64,000 nucleotides of DNA from Labilibaculum sp. DW002 (lineage in GTDB: Bacteria > Bacteroidota > Bacteroidia > Bacteroidales > Marinifilaceae). This document shows positions 19,872 through 29,388 of this stretch, piece after piece. A model generated the notes under the pieces. The model saw only the letters and a program-made list of their open reading frames with translations, was not told the origin of the DNA and ran no database searches. The DNA is taken from NCBI RefSeq assembly GCF_029029525.1, contig NZ_JAKJSC010000001.1, forward strand, positions 1,302,001 to 1,366,000, given 5' to 3'. Both the position numbers and the translations under genes were made by a program. Within the stretch, counting starts at the first letter, position 1. Every line of letters starts with the position of its first letter.

Positions 19872-19926
19872 CAAATTTAGAATATTGCGTAATTCTTAAT
19901 ATGGACTTTTCTCCCACAAGTATGGA
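19872..19926 (-). promoter_or_regulatory. Direct-repeat activated promoter before GH3 copy A
   Basis: Minus strand: TCCAT (19926-19922), 16 bases, TCCAT (19905-19901), 21 bases, TAAATTTG (19879-19872), a perfect TAnnTTTG -7 box. The spacing is identical to the SusC and GH115-related promoters. The -7 box is about 56 bases upstream of the ATG at 19816. Confidence 0.74.
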
Positions 19927-19993
19927 TGAATTCTAAAATGCATTCTACTGCTAGTCCCATCATCACATCATCCAGCTCTAAATAAGCAGTCTT

Positions 19994-22426
19994 CTAGCGA
20001 TTTAGAATAGTAAATCCTTCCGTCAAATGAATCTCTTCCGACGAACTGCCAATCATCACCTTAAAAGTACCTGGCTCAACTGTCCAATTCATATCCTTAT
20101 CTAACAATGCTAAATCATCAGGGTGCAAGGTGAAATTTATCGTTTTAGTTTCACCTGGCAGAAGATGTACACGCTCGAATCCTCGAAGTTGAAACTCGTA
20201 TGTCGTTACGCTGCTCACTTCATCTTTCAAATAAAGTTGTACAACCTCATCGCCTTCACGATCACCACTATTTTTAATTGCAAATGAGACTTGAATATCT
20301 CCTTGTACTTGAGAAGTCTTTGGGCTTACTTTTAGATCGCTATACTCGAAAGTGGTATAACTTAAGCCATAACCAAAAGGATATAAAGGACCCAAAACAC
20401 GAGTATTTCCGTAGCCATTTGGTCCTTCTCCTGGCTGACTAGCCTGAGAACCTGGTTTGCATGGAAAATTTAAGGGGATTTGCCCATCCGTTTTTGGGAA
20501 GGTTACTGATAATTTTCCTCCAGGATTATAATCTCCAAAAAGTGTTTCTGCAATCACATCTCCTACTGATGGACCTGGAAACCAGGCTTCCAAAATTGCC
20601 GGCACAAATTTATTCTCCCAGTTAATGGTAAGTGGGTGACCGTTCACAAGTACCAATACAACAGGTTTCCCAGTGGCATATAAAGCTTGAATCAATTGAA
20701 ATTGTCTACCAGGTAATCCTAAAGAAGTACGTGAACGAGATTCTCCTACCCTCTTTTCATCTTCTCCAAGTACGGCAATAATGATATCCGATTCTTTGGC
20801 TTTTTGCACGGCAGCTTCAATTCCTGATTGCTCATCTTGTGTAAGCGGTGTTGGAATAATTTCACTTCCAGGCCAATCTGCATCAATCACATCACAACCT
20901 TTTGCATACTCTACATTCAACTTTTCTCCGCCATAATTCTTAATTCCCTGATAAATAGAGACTGCAGGATTATTCGCAGGGCCATATCTACTATATGCAT
21001 AACGAACTTCATCGGCCAAAGGACCAGTTACAAGTACATTTTTAAGATTCTTAATATCAAGAGGAAGCAGATTGTTTTCATTCTTTAGCAAGACCAAAGA
21101 CTCTTTAGTGATCTGCTTCGCAAAAGTCTCATCCTTTGCAGTATGAACCAATTGATCAGAAGAATTTGGATTCTCAACATAAGGTTGATCGAACAAACCC
21201 ACTTTAAACTTTACGGATAAAACATCTGCAACGCGCGCATCGATTGTTTTCATTGATATACTGCCTTCCTGAATTAATTCACGCAAGGGTTCCAAATAAG
21301 ATTCTGGTGTTTTAAAATTGGTTCGAACATTTAAACCAGCTTCAACCACCTGTCTAACTGCTTCTTTGTAATCCTCGGCAACATGATGTTTTGTGGTAAG
21401 AAATTTAACCGCATCGCTATCGGATACAACATAGCCTTTAAAACCAAATTTTTCTCGCAATAGTTCAGTTAAGAAATAACGACTACCAGTTATGGGTACA
21501 CCATCATAATCGTTATAACTACTCATTACACCTAAAGGAGAAGCTTCTTCAATAACTTTACGGAATGGGTACAAATGAAGTTGATGCATTTCGCGAGGAG
21601 CCACGTGCGGATCGGTACGTGCATTTCCTTCACGCCCACCTTTGGGAATACTGTACACGGCATAATGTTTTAAGGTAGATGCTACCCCTTGAGATTGAAT
21701 CCCCAATGTCATTTGAGTTCCTAATTCTGCAATAAGAAATGGATCCTCACTAAAACACTCCAATATTCTTCCCCAACGCTGATCTCTTGCAACATCAAGT
21801 ATAGGTGCATAAACATTGGTGTATCCCAATGCTTTGGCCTCACGACCAATTATTTCTCCGGCCTTACGAACCAATTCCTTATTCCAAGTACTTCCGATTC
21901 CTATCGGTGCTGGCAAAGGAGTTGCTCTGTCGTGGCACAATCCGTGCGTTCCTTCATTGGTAAAATCGGCAGGTATTCCCAAGCGGGTTTCTTCGATAAA
22001 CCATTTTTGAATGGTATTAATTGCCTCGGCATGTTTGTGATAAGGAAAAGAATACTGATTTTCTGTTTTTGGTCTGAAAGCAATAGTATTTAGATGCTCA
22101 TCAATATTTGCGATACCATCTTTCCAAGCACTATTTTTCCACTCGGCTGTAGGTAATTCATCTTTTAAAATTCGAGAATAGCCATATAAAGTTACCATCT
22201 GACATGTTTTTTCCTCCATCGTCATTTGCGATAGAAGATCAGCAACACGTTCATCTTCTCCTTGGCTAGGATCTTCAAAAATATCCATTGCCCCATTTTT
22301 ATTAAAATCAATCCACCCTTTGTGATAGATCTTTTGTTTATCTGTTTTCTTTCCCGCAGATGTCAATAAAAAAAGACACAAAACGAAAAAAAGCACTTTA
22401 TAGATTCTCATAACACTCTGATTCAA
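19994..22426 (-). CDS. GH3 beta-glycosidase, tandem copy B
   Basis: 810 residues, clearly a paralogue of the GH3 at 17399 with the same order: signal peptide (ending LTSAG), EF-hand-like loop WIDFNKNGAMDIFED, barrel with VARDQRWGRILECFSEDP, nucleophile in GYVVSDSDAV (about Asp337), alpha/beta domain and FnIII-like domain. Conserved motif changes against copy A, such as RDQRWGRILECFSED for RDPRWGRVVECYGED, suggest altered subsite use. The start at 22426 (MNQSVMRIYK) may be preceded in use by M6 at 22411, which aligns with copy A. GH28 lies 28 bases upstream, so the two are co-transcribed. Confidence 0.87.
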   Translation of the reverse strand: MNQSVMRIYKVLFFVLCLFLLTSAGKKTDKQKIYHKGWIDFNKNGAMDIFEDPSQGEDERVADLLSQMTMEEKTCQMVTLYGYSRILKDELPTAEWKNSAWKDGIANIDEHLNTIAFRPKTENQYSFPYHKHAEAINTIQKWFIEETRLGIPADFTNEGTHGLCHDRATPLPAPIGIGSTWNKELVRKAGEIIGREAKALGYTNVYAPILDVARDQRWGRILECFSEDPFLIAELGTQMTLGIQSQGVASTLKHYAVYSIPKGGREGNARTDPHVAPREMHQLHLYPFRKVIEEASPLGVMSSYNDYDGVPITGSRYFLTELLREKFGFKGYVVSDSDAVKFLTTKHHVAEDYKEAVRQVVEAGLNVRTNFKTPESYLEPLRELIQEGSISMKTIDARVADVLSVKFKVGLFDQPYVENPNSSDQLVHTAKDETFAKQITKESLVLLKNENNLLPLDIKNLKNVLVTGPLADEVRYAYSRYGPANNPAVSIYQGIKNYGGEKLNVEYAKGCDVIDADWPGSEIIPTPLTQDEQSGIEAAVQKAKESDIIIAVLGEDEKRVGESRSRTSLGLPGRQFQLIQALYATGKPVVLVLVNGHPLTINWENKFVPAILEAWFPGPSVGDVIAETLFGDYNPGGKLSVTFPKTDGQIPLNFPCKPGSQASQPGEGPNGYGNTRVLGPLYPFGYGLSYTTFEYSDLKVSPKTSQVQGDIQVSFAIKNSGDREGDEVVQLYLKDEVSSVTTYEFQLRGFERVHLLPGETKTINFTLHPDDLALLDKDMNWTVEPGTFKVMIGSSSEEIHLTEGFTILNR

Positions 22427-22454
22427 AAAAAATAATCTTTAGTTGGTACTGTTC

Positions 22455-24044
22455 TTACAATTTCCTTTTCGTCCCCTCTAGCGGAGAACTTAGCTTTACT
22501 GATTTTGTATCTTTCAGAATAACTTGCTTGTGCTTTGTCTTTGGAAGCTCAACTTGATCCATCTTAATACCTTCAACCTGATCGAAAACAAATGCAGGAC
22601 GATAATCTTCATTTTCCAAAATCAACTTTACATTTTTAAGTGTAATCCCATTTGCATGACGAACGTATAATGCCCATGCTGGTAATTCTCCAAACATGGT
22701 GAATTCAGGATAACTTTTTATTCTCTCAGGAACCATATTTAAACGACTAAGAGGTACATAAGCCATGCCTCTCGAAGCTCTACCAGGACAAGTAATTTCA
22801 ACATTTTCGATCACAACATCTTCCACATTATGTCCTGGAATACCTGAAATAGACGATGGAATTGGATTGTGAAAAAAGCTAACAGCGGGTCCGCGCATAT
22901 CGTAATTCAAATCAGGCTTACCGAAAGGTACTTGAACCTTAATATCATGGATATGTATATTCTTAACAACACCCGGTTTTTCGCCTCCACGATGACCTAA
23001 TCTGATGAAAATAGCATTGCCCGTATTCTCTGCAACGATATTAGCTACCTCAATATTCTCAATTATTCCACCATCAACCGATTCAATGGCAATTGCCGAA
23101 CGAAAAGTGTCGTACACTTTGATATTCTTAATGGTAACATTCTTAAATCCGCCATAAGAAGCAGTTCCAAATTTTATGGCACTTGCACTTGAACGAATCA
23201 CACAATTTTCAATTAAAATCGTATCATTACAATAGCCAGGATAGTATGATTTTAAACAAATACCATCGTCTGCAGAATTTACATCACAATTGCTAATTTT
23301 CACATTCGTACAATCTGTAATGTCCATCCCATCGTTGTTCCAGTAAGCTCTGTTCACTACTTTTAGATGATCAAGATTTAAGTTTTTACAAAGCTCGAAC
23401 GAAAGTCCCCAACAAGCTCCATTGTATAGGTGTAAATCAGTAATGAAAACATTCTCACATTGCGAAAAACGAAACAATTTAGGACGAGCCGTTTCGTGCG
23501 GACGATTTCTGCGTGTACTGTACTTCGGATCAATTAACTCTCCTGCATGATGCAAACTATCAATTGTTAAGGCCAAAGCTCTGCCTTGTCCATCGATTTT
23601 ACCCTCTCCAGAAATCGTAAAATCATTAGCCTTATGAGCGACCAATAAGGCCATCTGAGAATTATCATCTCTACCAACTAATTCAGGTCTTCCTGGCATT
23701 TCTATCTGCGGATAATCGTATGGATTTGTGCTCCCAAGCAAAATAGCATCCTTTTCCAGATACAAATTCACATTCGATTTCATCTGTAAACTTCCCGATA
23801 AGTACTCTCCAGCAGGAAATATGATTGTTCCTCCACCTTTTTTGTTTGCCTTATCGATTAACATTTGGATAGCCAAAGTATTCAAGCTTTCCCCATCATT
23901 TACAGCTCCAAATTCTGTGACTGTATATTTTTTTGATTTGGCCGAAGCATCAAATCCAATAACAACTCCTAAAATGATTACCAGAGCAAATATGATTCTC
24001 GACATCTTATATATTGATTTATTTTTCATAGTCTTTAGCTTCAA
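22455..24044 (-). CDS. GH28 family galacturonidase-like enzyme
   Basis: 529 residues with an internal signal-like hydrophobic stretch (about 15-35: IIFALVIILGVVIGFDASA). A pectate-lyase-3-like opening (VTEFGAVNDGESLNTLAIQMLIDKA) leads into the right-handed beta-helix. Catalytic acids are visible in NNDGMDI (canonical NTD position) and SADDGICLKS (canonical DD). The canonical GHG histidine is not seen: the corresponding stretch reads IKFGTASYGGF. This is a pattern I associate with exo-acting or rhamnogalacturonan-type GH28 in Bacteroidota (recollection, not verified). It would cleave alpha-linked galacturonic acid or a related uronosyl bond. It is the first gene after the SusCD terminator. Confidence 0.82.
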   Translation of the reverse strand: MKLKTMKNKSIYKMSRIIFALVIILGVVIGFDASAKSKKYTVTEFGAVNDGESLNTLAIQMLIDKANKKGGGTIIFPAGEYLSGSLQMKSNVNLYLEKDAILLGSTNPYDYPQIEMPGRPELVGRDDNSQMALLVAHKANDFTISGEGKIDGQGRALALTIDSLHHAGELIDPKYSTRRNRPHETARPKLFRFSQCENVFITDLHLYNGACWGLSFELCKNLNLDHLKVVNRAYWNNDGMDITDCTNVKISNCDVNSADDGICLKSYYPGYCNDTILIENCVIRSSASAIKFGTASYGGFKNVTIKNIKVYDTFRSAIAIESVDGGIIENIEVANIVAENTGNAIFIRLGHRGGEKPGVVKNIHIHDIKVQVPFGKPDLNYDMRGPAVSFFHNPIPSSISGIPGHNVEDVVIENVEITCPGRASRGMAYVPLSRLNMVPERIKSYPEFTMFGELPAWALYVRHANGITLKNVKLILENEDYRPAFVFDQVEGIKMDQVELPKTKHKQVILKDTKSVKLSSPLEGTKRKL

Positions 24045-24120
24045 CTATTCCCCAACTTTAAATGAGACTCTCACTCAGTTCTAAAATGAAAAGTTCATGA
24101 GCCATACTGCTATAAAGTAA

Positions 24121-24151
24121 AAACGGGCAGGCAACAATCGCCTGCCCGTTT
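24121..24151 (-). terminator. Strong hairpin terminator/attenuator downstream of SusD
   Basis: A perfect 12-base-pair stem (AAACGGGCAGGC/GCCTGCCCGTTT) with a 7-base loop, followed on the minus strand by TTACTTTA after the terminal T run. It sits 26 bases past the SusD stop and before GH28. It should end most SusCD transcripts and lower expression of the downstream enzymes, or protect the SusCD mRNA end. Confidence 0.82.
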
Positions 24152-24176
24152 AAAGCTCCACTAACTAATCTATGTA

Positions 24177-25844
24177 TTAATATCCGTAATTTTGTTCTAA
24201 TGAACCATCAGAAAGATTCAATTCATGCTCCGGAATAGGACGCAATAAATGAATATTTGCATCAAATGAACCATGATCAATTACATGAGGATTATACAAA
24301 TTAATTCTTTCCTCTAATTTACCACTACGCTTTAATACTGCCCAACGATTTTCTTCACCTGCTAATTCAACTGCACGCTCGTCCAAAATATTATCAATAG
24401 TAATTGATGAGTAAGAATCAACAACTCCTGTAGCACGTTCACGAACAATATTTAAATGTTCCAATGCCTTAATTACATTACCAGCCTCTAAATAAGCCTC
24501 AGCTGCAATTAGATGAGATTCTGCTACACGAAACACAAAACAATCGCGGTATCCGCCTTCAGCTCCATCAAATCCTTGATCATCAAACTTCTTGAAAATA
24601 GGAAAGTTGGTTCTGTTTTGATTTGTACTGTACTGATAGATCGCCCCATCAACATTTTCAGGAATACCATAATAATATTCGTCTGGCTGATATACATAGT
24701 AGCTATTCAATTTTGTAGCTAGTTCTGCAGTACTTAAAGCCGTTTTTGGATAGTAAACTACTGTATCTCCTACATTTACTTCATTAACACCAAATTCCGT
24801 TTCATAAGTAACTGCTTCGGTGGCGATAATTGCACGGTGTAATGTTGCTGCATCACGAGTGTCATTATCTGCTAACAATCCGAAAAAGAACTCAGTAGGC
24901 ATAATTGATATTGATGTTTGTCCATAAGGATTTGCTCTACTTACACCAGGGTAGTTAAAAACTTGATTCATCAATATTGAATGCTTGTTATTATTTCTAT
25001 CTGCATACTCAGTTCCAGTACCATATTGAACAGCAAATAACACCTCTGCATTTTCCTGATTATCAAAGTCAAATACTTGTGCATAAGACTGGCTTCTGAT
25101 ATCGTAAGAACCGATTGCCAATTCTGCTAAACTTGCAGCAGTTGAAAAATCATCTGCTCCTGCAAAAGATTTATAACCGCGAGTCAAATATACATCTGCT
25201 AATAAATGCTGAGCAGCTCTTTTTGACAATCTTCCCGTTTCTGGTGAATCCATCAAGTTCGGAATAGACTCTTCCAAATCAGAGATGATTAAACTATAAC
25301 ATTCTTCCTCTGAAGATCTTGCATAATCAGCACGAATACTATTTGTTTCGGCCAATTCTAATACAACTCCACCAAATTGTTGAACTAAATTATAAAATGC
25401 TAAAGCTCTTAAAGATTTTGCCTGAGCAAGACCATAATTTTTATCATCCTCCTTAGCTGCGCTCCATGAAACATCATTATTATAACGGCTTATTACCACA
25501 TTTGCATTACTAACAAGCTCATAATTGCTTTTCCAGTAACTTGCTGCAGAACCATTACCATCATTAATATCAAAATATTCATTCAAGGTATTGTATGCAA
25601 ACAGTTCATTTTGTTGAGTAAAAAGATCTGTTCCATATAGATTAAGACTATAATCCTTATACACATCTCTTAAAGACTGATACACACCTACAACTAACTG
25701 ATCGGCATTATCTTCCGTAATATAAGACTCACTCGTTAAATTTGTATAATTATCTTCTTCTATGTAGCTGTTACAAGCTGTAAAGCCAATCAAGGCACTT
25801 GCCAACAAGCTTATATATTTCGTTTTTCTAAACATTTTCATCAT
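24177..25844 (-). CDS. SusD/RagB-family glycan-binding outer-membrane lipoprotein
   Basis: 555 residues with lipobox IGFTAC (Cys24), so anchored in the outer membrane. The family's helical TPR scaffold is recognisable: the N-terminal SusD-like part includes SAAKEDDKNYGLAQAKSLRALAFYNLVQQFGGVVL, and the C-terminal RagB part includes FPIFKKFDDQGFDGAEGGYRDCFVFRVAESHLIAAEAYLEAG and DERAVELAGEENRWAVLKRSGKL. It binds the polysaccharide and forms a lid on the SusC channel. The gene follows SusC by 21 bases, and the pair is followed by a strong terminator. The ligand cannot be deduced from sequence. Confidence 0.95.
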   Translation of the reverse strand: MMKMFRKTKYISLLASALIGFTACNSYIEEDNYTNLTSESYITEDNADQLVVGVYQSLRDVYKDYSLNLYGTDLFTQQNELFAYNTLNEYFDINDGNGSAASYWKSNYELVSNANVVISRYNNDVSWSAAKEDDKNYGLAQAKSLRALAFYNLVQQFGGVVLELAETNSIRADYARSSEEECYSLIISDLEESIPNLMDSPETGRLSKRAAQHLLADVYLTRGYKSFAGADDFSTAASLAELAIGSYDIRSQSYAQVFDFDNQENAEVLFAVQYGTGTEYADRNNNKHSILMNQVFNYPGVSRANPYGQTSISIMPTEFFFGLLADNDTRDAATLHRAIIATEAVTYETEFGVNEVNVGDTVVYYPKTALSTAELATKLNSYYVYQPDEYYYGIPENVDGAIYQYSTNQNRTNFPIFKKFDDQGFDGAEGGYRDCFVFRVAESHLIAAEAYLEAGNVIKALEHLNIVRERATGVVDSYSSITIDNILDERAVELAGEENRWAVLKRSGKLEERINLYNPHVIDHGSFDANIHLLRPIPEHELNLSDGSLEQNYGY

Positions 25845-25865
25845 TCAAAAATTTAAAGGTTACAC

Positions 25866-28800
25866 TTACAATTTTAGTTTCAAACCAAACAATACTGTTC
25901 TAACAGAATAAGCCATTCCGTAAGAGTTCTGTAAGCCTGTTTCAGGATCTGGACCTTTATAATCTGTAAACGTAAATGGATTTTGAATGTCAAGAGACAA
26001 TCTACAGCTAGAGATATTAAATTTGTTCAAGAAAGTTCTTGGAACCTTATATCCTAATCCTATGTTTCCTACTTTAACAAAAGACATATCTTCAAAATGC
26101 CATTCTCCTGGTTCTCCAACAAAAGGCATTGGATATTCTCCATCCTGATTGTTCGGAGTCCAATAATCCAAATCAACTTGATTAAATTTACCTTCTTTAG
26201 TATAAGGACCAAAGTTTTGATAAAATTCAGAGTGGCCTGTTACACCTTGACGAGTATAAACCATAACCGACATATCGAAATCCTTGTACTTAAAGCTATT
26301 CGTCATACCACCAATCCAATCAGGCGAGTGTGATCCAATCACTACCTTATCTTCTGAATTGATTACACCATCATCGTTTTGATCAACATACTTGTACATT
26401 CCTGGAACTGCATTGTAAACGTTGGCTTCTGCTACTTCATTCAATTGCCAGATACCCACTTTTTCGTACGAATACATAGCATCAGTTGCTTCACCAATTT
26501 TTAATACTCCATGACGTCCATAAGGAAGGTTATCAACACCTCCGTCAATCTCTTCAATTTCATTTACATTCTTCGCAAAATTCAGACTGGTTTCCCATGT
26601 AAAATCGTCTGTTCTAATATTTACAGTATTCAAATCAATTTCAATACCACTATTTCTTACCGATCCATAATTTCCGATAGCACTTGCGTACCCGGTGATA
26701 TACATCAGCTCTCTTCCAAGAATACTTCCTTCGGTTTTCTTGTTATAATATTCAGCACTTAATCTAACTTTATTGCTGAAAACACCTAAGTCAAATCCAA
26801 GATTGTATTCTTTCGAAATTTCCCAACCAAGTTGATCATTGGACATATTCGCAATTGTCTTTCCACTAAGAATATTGCTTCCTGACAAATAATTAGAATC
26901 ACTCAATTTTCCCATTGAATTGTATGCGCTAATTGTTTTGTCGTTACCAGACTCACCATAACTTAAGCGTACTTTTAAGTTATCCAACCATTCCACATCT
27001 TGTACAAAATCTTCTTCACTTAGTCTCCATGCAAAAGCTGCAGATGGAAAAAACGCCCATTTGTGCCCTTCAGCTAATTTAGAAGAACCATCATATCTTC
27101 CTGTGAAAGTGAACAGATATTTTTCGTGCATGTTGTAATTCAAACGAGCTGCAAATGAAGCTATCGTTTCTTTACTGTAATACGATGTAGCACTTCTTTT
27201 ATCCGTACCATTACTTATATTGTAGTAAGAATAAGAATCAGAATCAAAATTTCTATTCTCTATACCACTACCTTCCATTTGGTTATAGAATAAAGATGAA
27301 ATAACTGTAGCTTTCAAGTTATGACCTTCTTTAATTGAAAAATCAAAATTAGCAATGTTATCCCAAGAATAAGTATTATCAAATGTAGTGTTGTAATACG
27401 CACGAGTTCTACTTTGATCGTTACGAGCTGCTTTCGTCAATAATCCTCTATATTCTCCATAACGAGATGAACTCAAGTTAGGTGCGAATGAAGATCTAAA
27501 GTTGAACCATTCTGTAGGCTTAACATCTACATAGAAATTGGCAATCACTTCTGTTTTGCGAGTATTCACAGTCCATGATCCGTTAGCATCATAAATAGGA
27601 TTTATAAAACGTTGATCCTGATCATCTGGAAGCAAAATAACTTCTCCCTCTGAAGTGTAAGGATTAACGGTAGGAGATAATCGTAATGAACTACGGAATA
27701 ATTCTTTACTACCTTCTTCTCTTTCTGAATATCCAAAATAAGTTTTAATACCAACAGTCACTTTATCAGTAACTTTTTTAGAGATAGAAGCAGTTGCATT
27801 GTATCTTTCGTATTGCTCAATACCAATAACACCTTCGTCTTTTAAATAACCGATAGATGCATTGTAAACCAAACCATTTTCACCACCAGACATACCAACA
27901 GTATGACTCGTTTGAATACCAGTTTTTCTAAATTTGTCGGCCCAATCAGTATAACGTCTGTTTGCTACGTTATCAGCCTCTTCATTTGAAGTCTGAAATT
28001 CTGTAGTCGGATCAACTGTTAAAGCATTGTAAGCTGCAGCCGTTCCATTCCCTTCACCAACTAATCTTTTCCATTCGTTAGCTCTTAAAAAGTCATCTAC
28101 AAAAGCAACATACTCATCACCATTATACATGTCAGGAACATTTACAGCACTATTAATACCGAAAGATCCATCGTAAGTAAATTGCGTTTTTCCTTCAATA
28201 CCAGACTTCGTAGTAATGATAACAACACCATTCGCACCACGAGAACCATAAATTGCTGTAGCAGATGCATCTTTTAAGATATCCATCTTGTCAATATCTG
28301 CAGGATTGATCATATCAATATCATCCATAAAGATACCATCAACAACGTATAAAGGACGAGAAGCATCAGTAGATAAATCATCACTAACACCATCTTTACC
28401 AACATTGGTATTTGTAACTACTGTATTACCACGAATTTTAATTGAAAGCGGAGCACCAGGCTTAGAACTGACCTTACGTACATCAACTCCTGAAATACGA
28501 CCTTGAACAGCCTGACCAATGTCTGTCTTTCTCATTTCTGTCAAACTCTCAGCACTAATTGAAGCAACAGAACCTGTTAAATCACTTTTCTTAACCGTTC
28601 CATAACCAATTGCAACAACCTCATTCAACCCAATGGATGAAGTAGCTAATTGCACTTGATAAGAAGTTTTTTTTCCATCTAATGTTATTTCCTGTGTTTC
28701 GAACCCAACAAAAGAAAATACAATTGTTCCTGTTCCATTAGGAACGGCGATTGCAAATTTTCCATCAATATCTGTCACTGTACCTGTTGTTGTACCTTTT

Positions 28801-28940
28801 ATAATAACAGATACACCAGGCATTGTTACACTCTGGTCATCCACGACCACACCAGACACCTCTAACGTTTGCGCCCACGAGCTAGACGATAAACCTATTA
28901 ATAAGGCTAGCATCAATAATTTGAACTTAAATTTCTTCAT
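25866..28940 (-). CDS. SusC/RagA-family TonB-dependent glycan transporter
   Basis: 1024 residues. Signal peptide ending SSSWAQ, then a carboxypeptidase-regulatory-like domain (about 27-110: VSGVVVDDQSVTMPGVSVIIKG), a TonB-box-like EVVAIGYGTV, the plug domain (about 120-250) with LYVVDGIFMDDIDMINPADIDKMDILKDASATAIYGSRGANGVV, and the 22-strand barrel ending in LFGLKLKL. It imports oligosaccharides across the outer membrane using TonB-ExbBD energy. There is no N-terminal STN domain, so regulation by a trans-envelope anti-sigma factor is unlikely. This fits a periplasmic-sensing regulator instead. It is the only SusC in the window and heads the PUL. Confidence 0.96.
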   Translation of the reverse strand: MKKFKFKLLMLALLIGLSSSSWAQTLEVSGVVVDDQSVTMPGVSVIIKGTTTGTVTDIDGKFAIAVPNGTGTIVFSFVGFETQEITLDGKKTSYQVQLATSSIGLNEVVAIGYGTVKKSDLTGSVASISAESLTEMRKTDIGQAVQGRISGVDVRKVSSKPGAPLSIKIRGNTVVTNTNVGKDGVSDDLSTDASRPLYVVDGIFMDDIDMINPADIDKMDILKDASATAIYGSRGANGVVIITTKSGIEGKTQFTYDGSFGINSAVNVPDMYNGDEYVAFVDDFLRANEWKRLVGEGNGTAAAYNALTVDPTTEFQTSNEEADNVANRRYTDWADKFRKTGIQTSHTVGMSGGENGLVYNASIGYLKDEGVIGIEQYERYNATASISKKVTDKVTVGIKTYFGYSEREEGSKELFRSSLRLSPTVNPYTSEGEVILLPDDQDQRFINPIYDANGSWTVNTRKTEVIANFYVDVKPTEWFNFRSSFAPNLSSSRYGEYRGLLTKAARNDQSRTRAYYNTTFDNTYSWDNIANFDFSIKEGHNLKATVISSLFYNQMEGSGIENRNFDSDSYSYYNISNGTDKRSATSYYSKETIASFAARLNYNMHEKYLFTFTGRYDGSSKLAEGHKWAFFPSAAFAWRLSEEDFVQDVEWLDNLKVRLSYGESGNDKTISAYNSMGKLSDSNYLSGSNILSGKTIANMSNDQLGWEISKEYNLGFDLGVFSNKVRLSAEYYNKKTEGSILGRELMYITGYASAIGNYGSVRNSGIEIDLNTVNIRTDDFTWETSLNFAKNVNEIEEIDGGVDNLPYGRHGVLKIGEATDAMYSYEKVGIWQLNEVAEANVYNAVPGMYKYVDQNDDGVINSEDKVVIGSHSPDWIGGMTNSFKYKDFDMSVMVYTRQGVTGHSEFYQNFGPYTKEGKFNQVDLDYWTPNNQDGEYPMPFVGEPGEWHFEDMSFVKVGNIGLGYKVPRTFLNKFNISSCRLSLDIQNPFTFTDYKGPDPETGLQNSYGMAYSVRTVLFGLKLKL

Positions 28941-28972
28941 AGATTTTTTGGTTTAGTAAACAAATCATGACA

Positions 28973-29027
28973 CGAATGTACTTCGAAACCGATTTCGGTA
29001 AATGGACAGATCTTTCAAAAGCATGGA
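28973..29027 (-). promoter_or_regulatory. Direct-repeat activated promoter of susC
   Basis: Minus strand: TCCAT (29027-29023), 16 bases, TCCAT (29006-29002), 21 bases, TACATTCG (28980-28973), which is TAnnTTTG with one mismatch. The -7 box is 33 bases upstream of the SusC ATG. A perfect 5-base inverted repeat (ACCGA-TT-TCGGT, 28988-28999) lies between the proximal TCCAT and the -7 box and could bind a second factor. Confidence 0.72.
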
Positions 29028-29307
29028 TAGATTAATCAGCGTCGCAAAACCCCTTATTTAATTGATAGTACAGAAGGAAATACTTTTAACATTATTTCAC
29101 TTTTTTTAAAGTTTCCATAATGATTTCCATATCAATCTACATCAAATACAAGTCGAAATTCTACAAGCTGAACACCATTTTCGCATGCGCTACACTCCTA
29201 TATATACACAATAACTTTAGTAAGACTACTATTTTAATCCTCCGCAAATTTAAAAGAAAAAGTGCAATTTCTTAAAAACATTTAGAAGATCTAAAAACCG
29301 AATTACA

Positions 29308-29325
29308 TCCGTGCCCGACAACGAT
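29308..29325. promoter_or_regulatory. Operator-like site 1, upstream of the uxaA pseudogene
   Basis: TCCGTGCCCGACAACGAT differs by one base from the site at 30834 and matches 12 of 18 positions of the perfect palindrome at 30744. The position before a former uronate gene suggests a shared repressor of uronate catabolism. The regulator is not in the window. Confidence 0.5.
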
Positions 29326-29360
29326 TCCTTTTTATTTTCTATTATAAAGAATAAAATATG

Positions 29361-29388
29361 GCCAATCAATTAAAAAAAATTGATTGGC
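29361..29388. repeat. 11-base-pair hairpin
   Basis: GCCAATCAATT and AATTGATTGGC pair perfectly around an A6 loop. No clear U-tract follows on either strand, so a terminator role is unproven. It lies between susC and the uxaA remnant. Confidence 0.4.
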
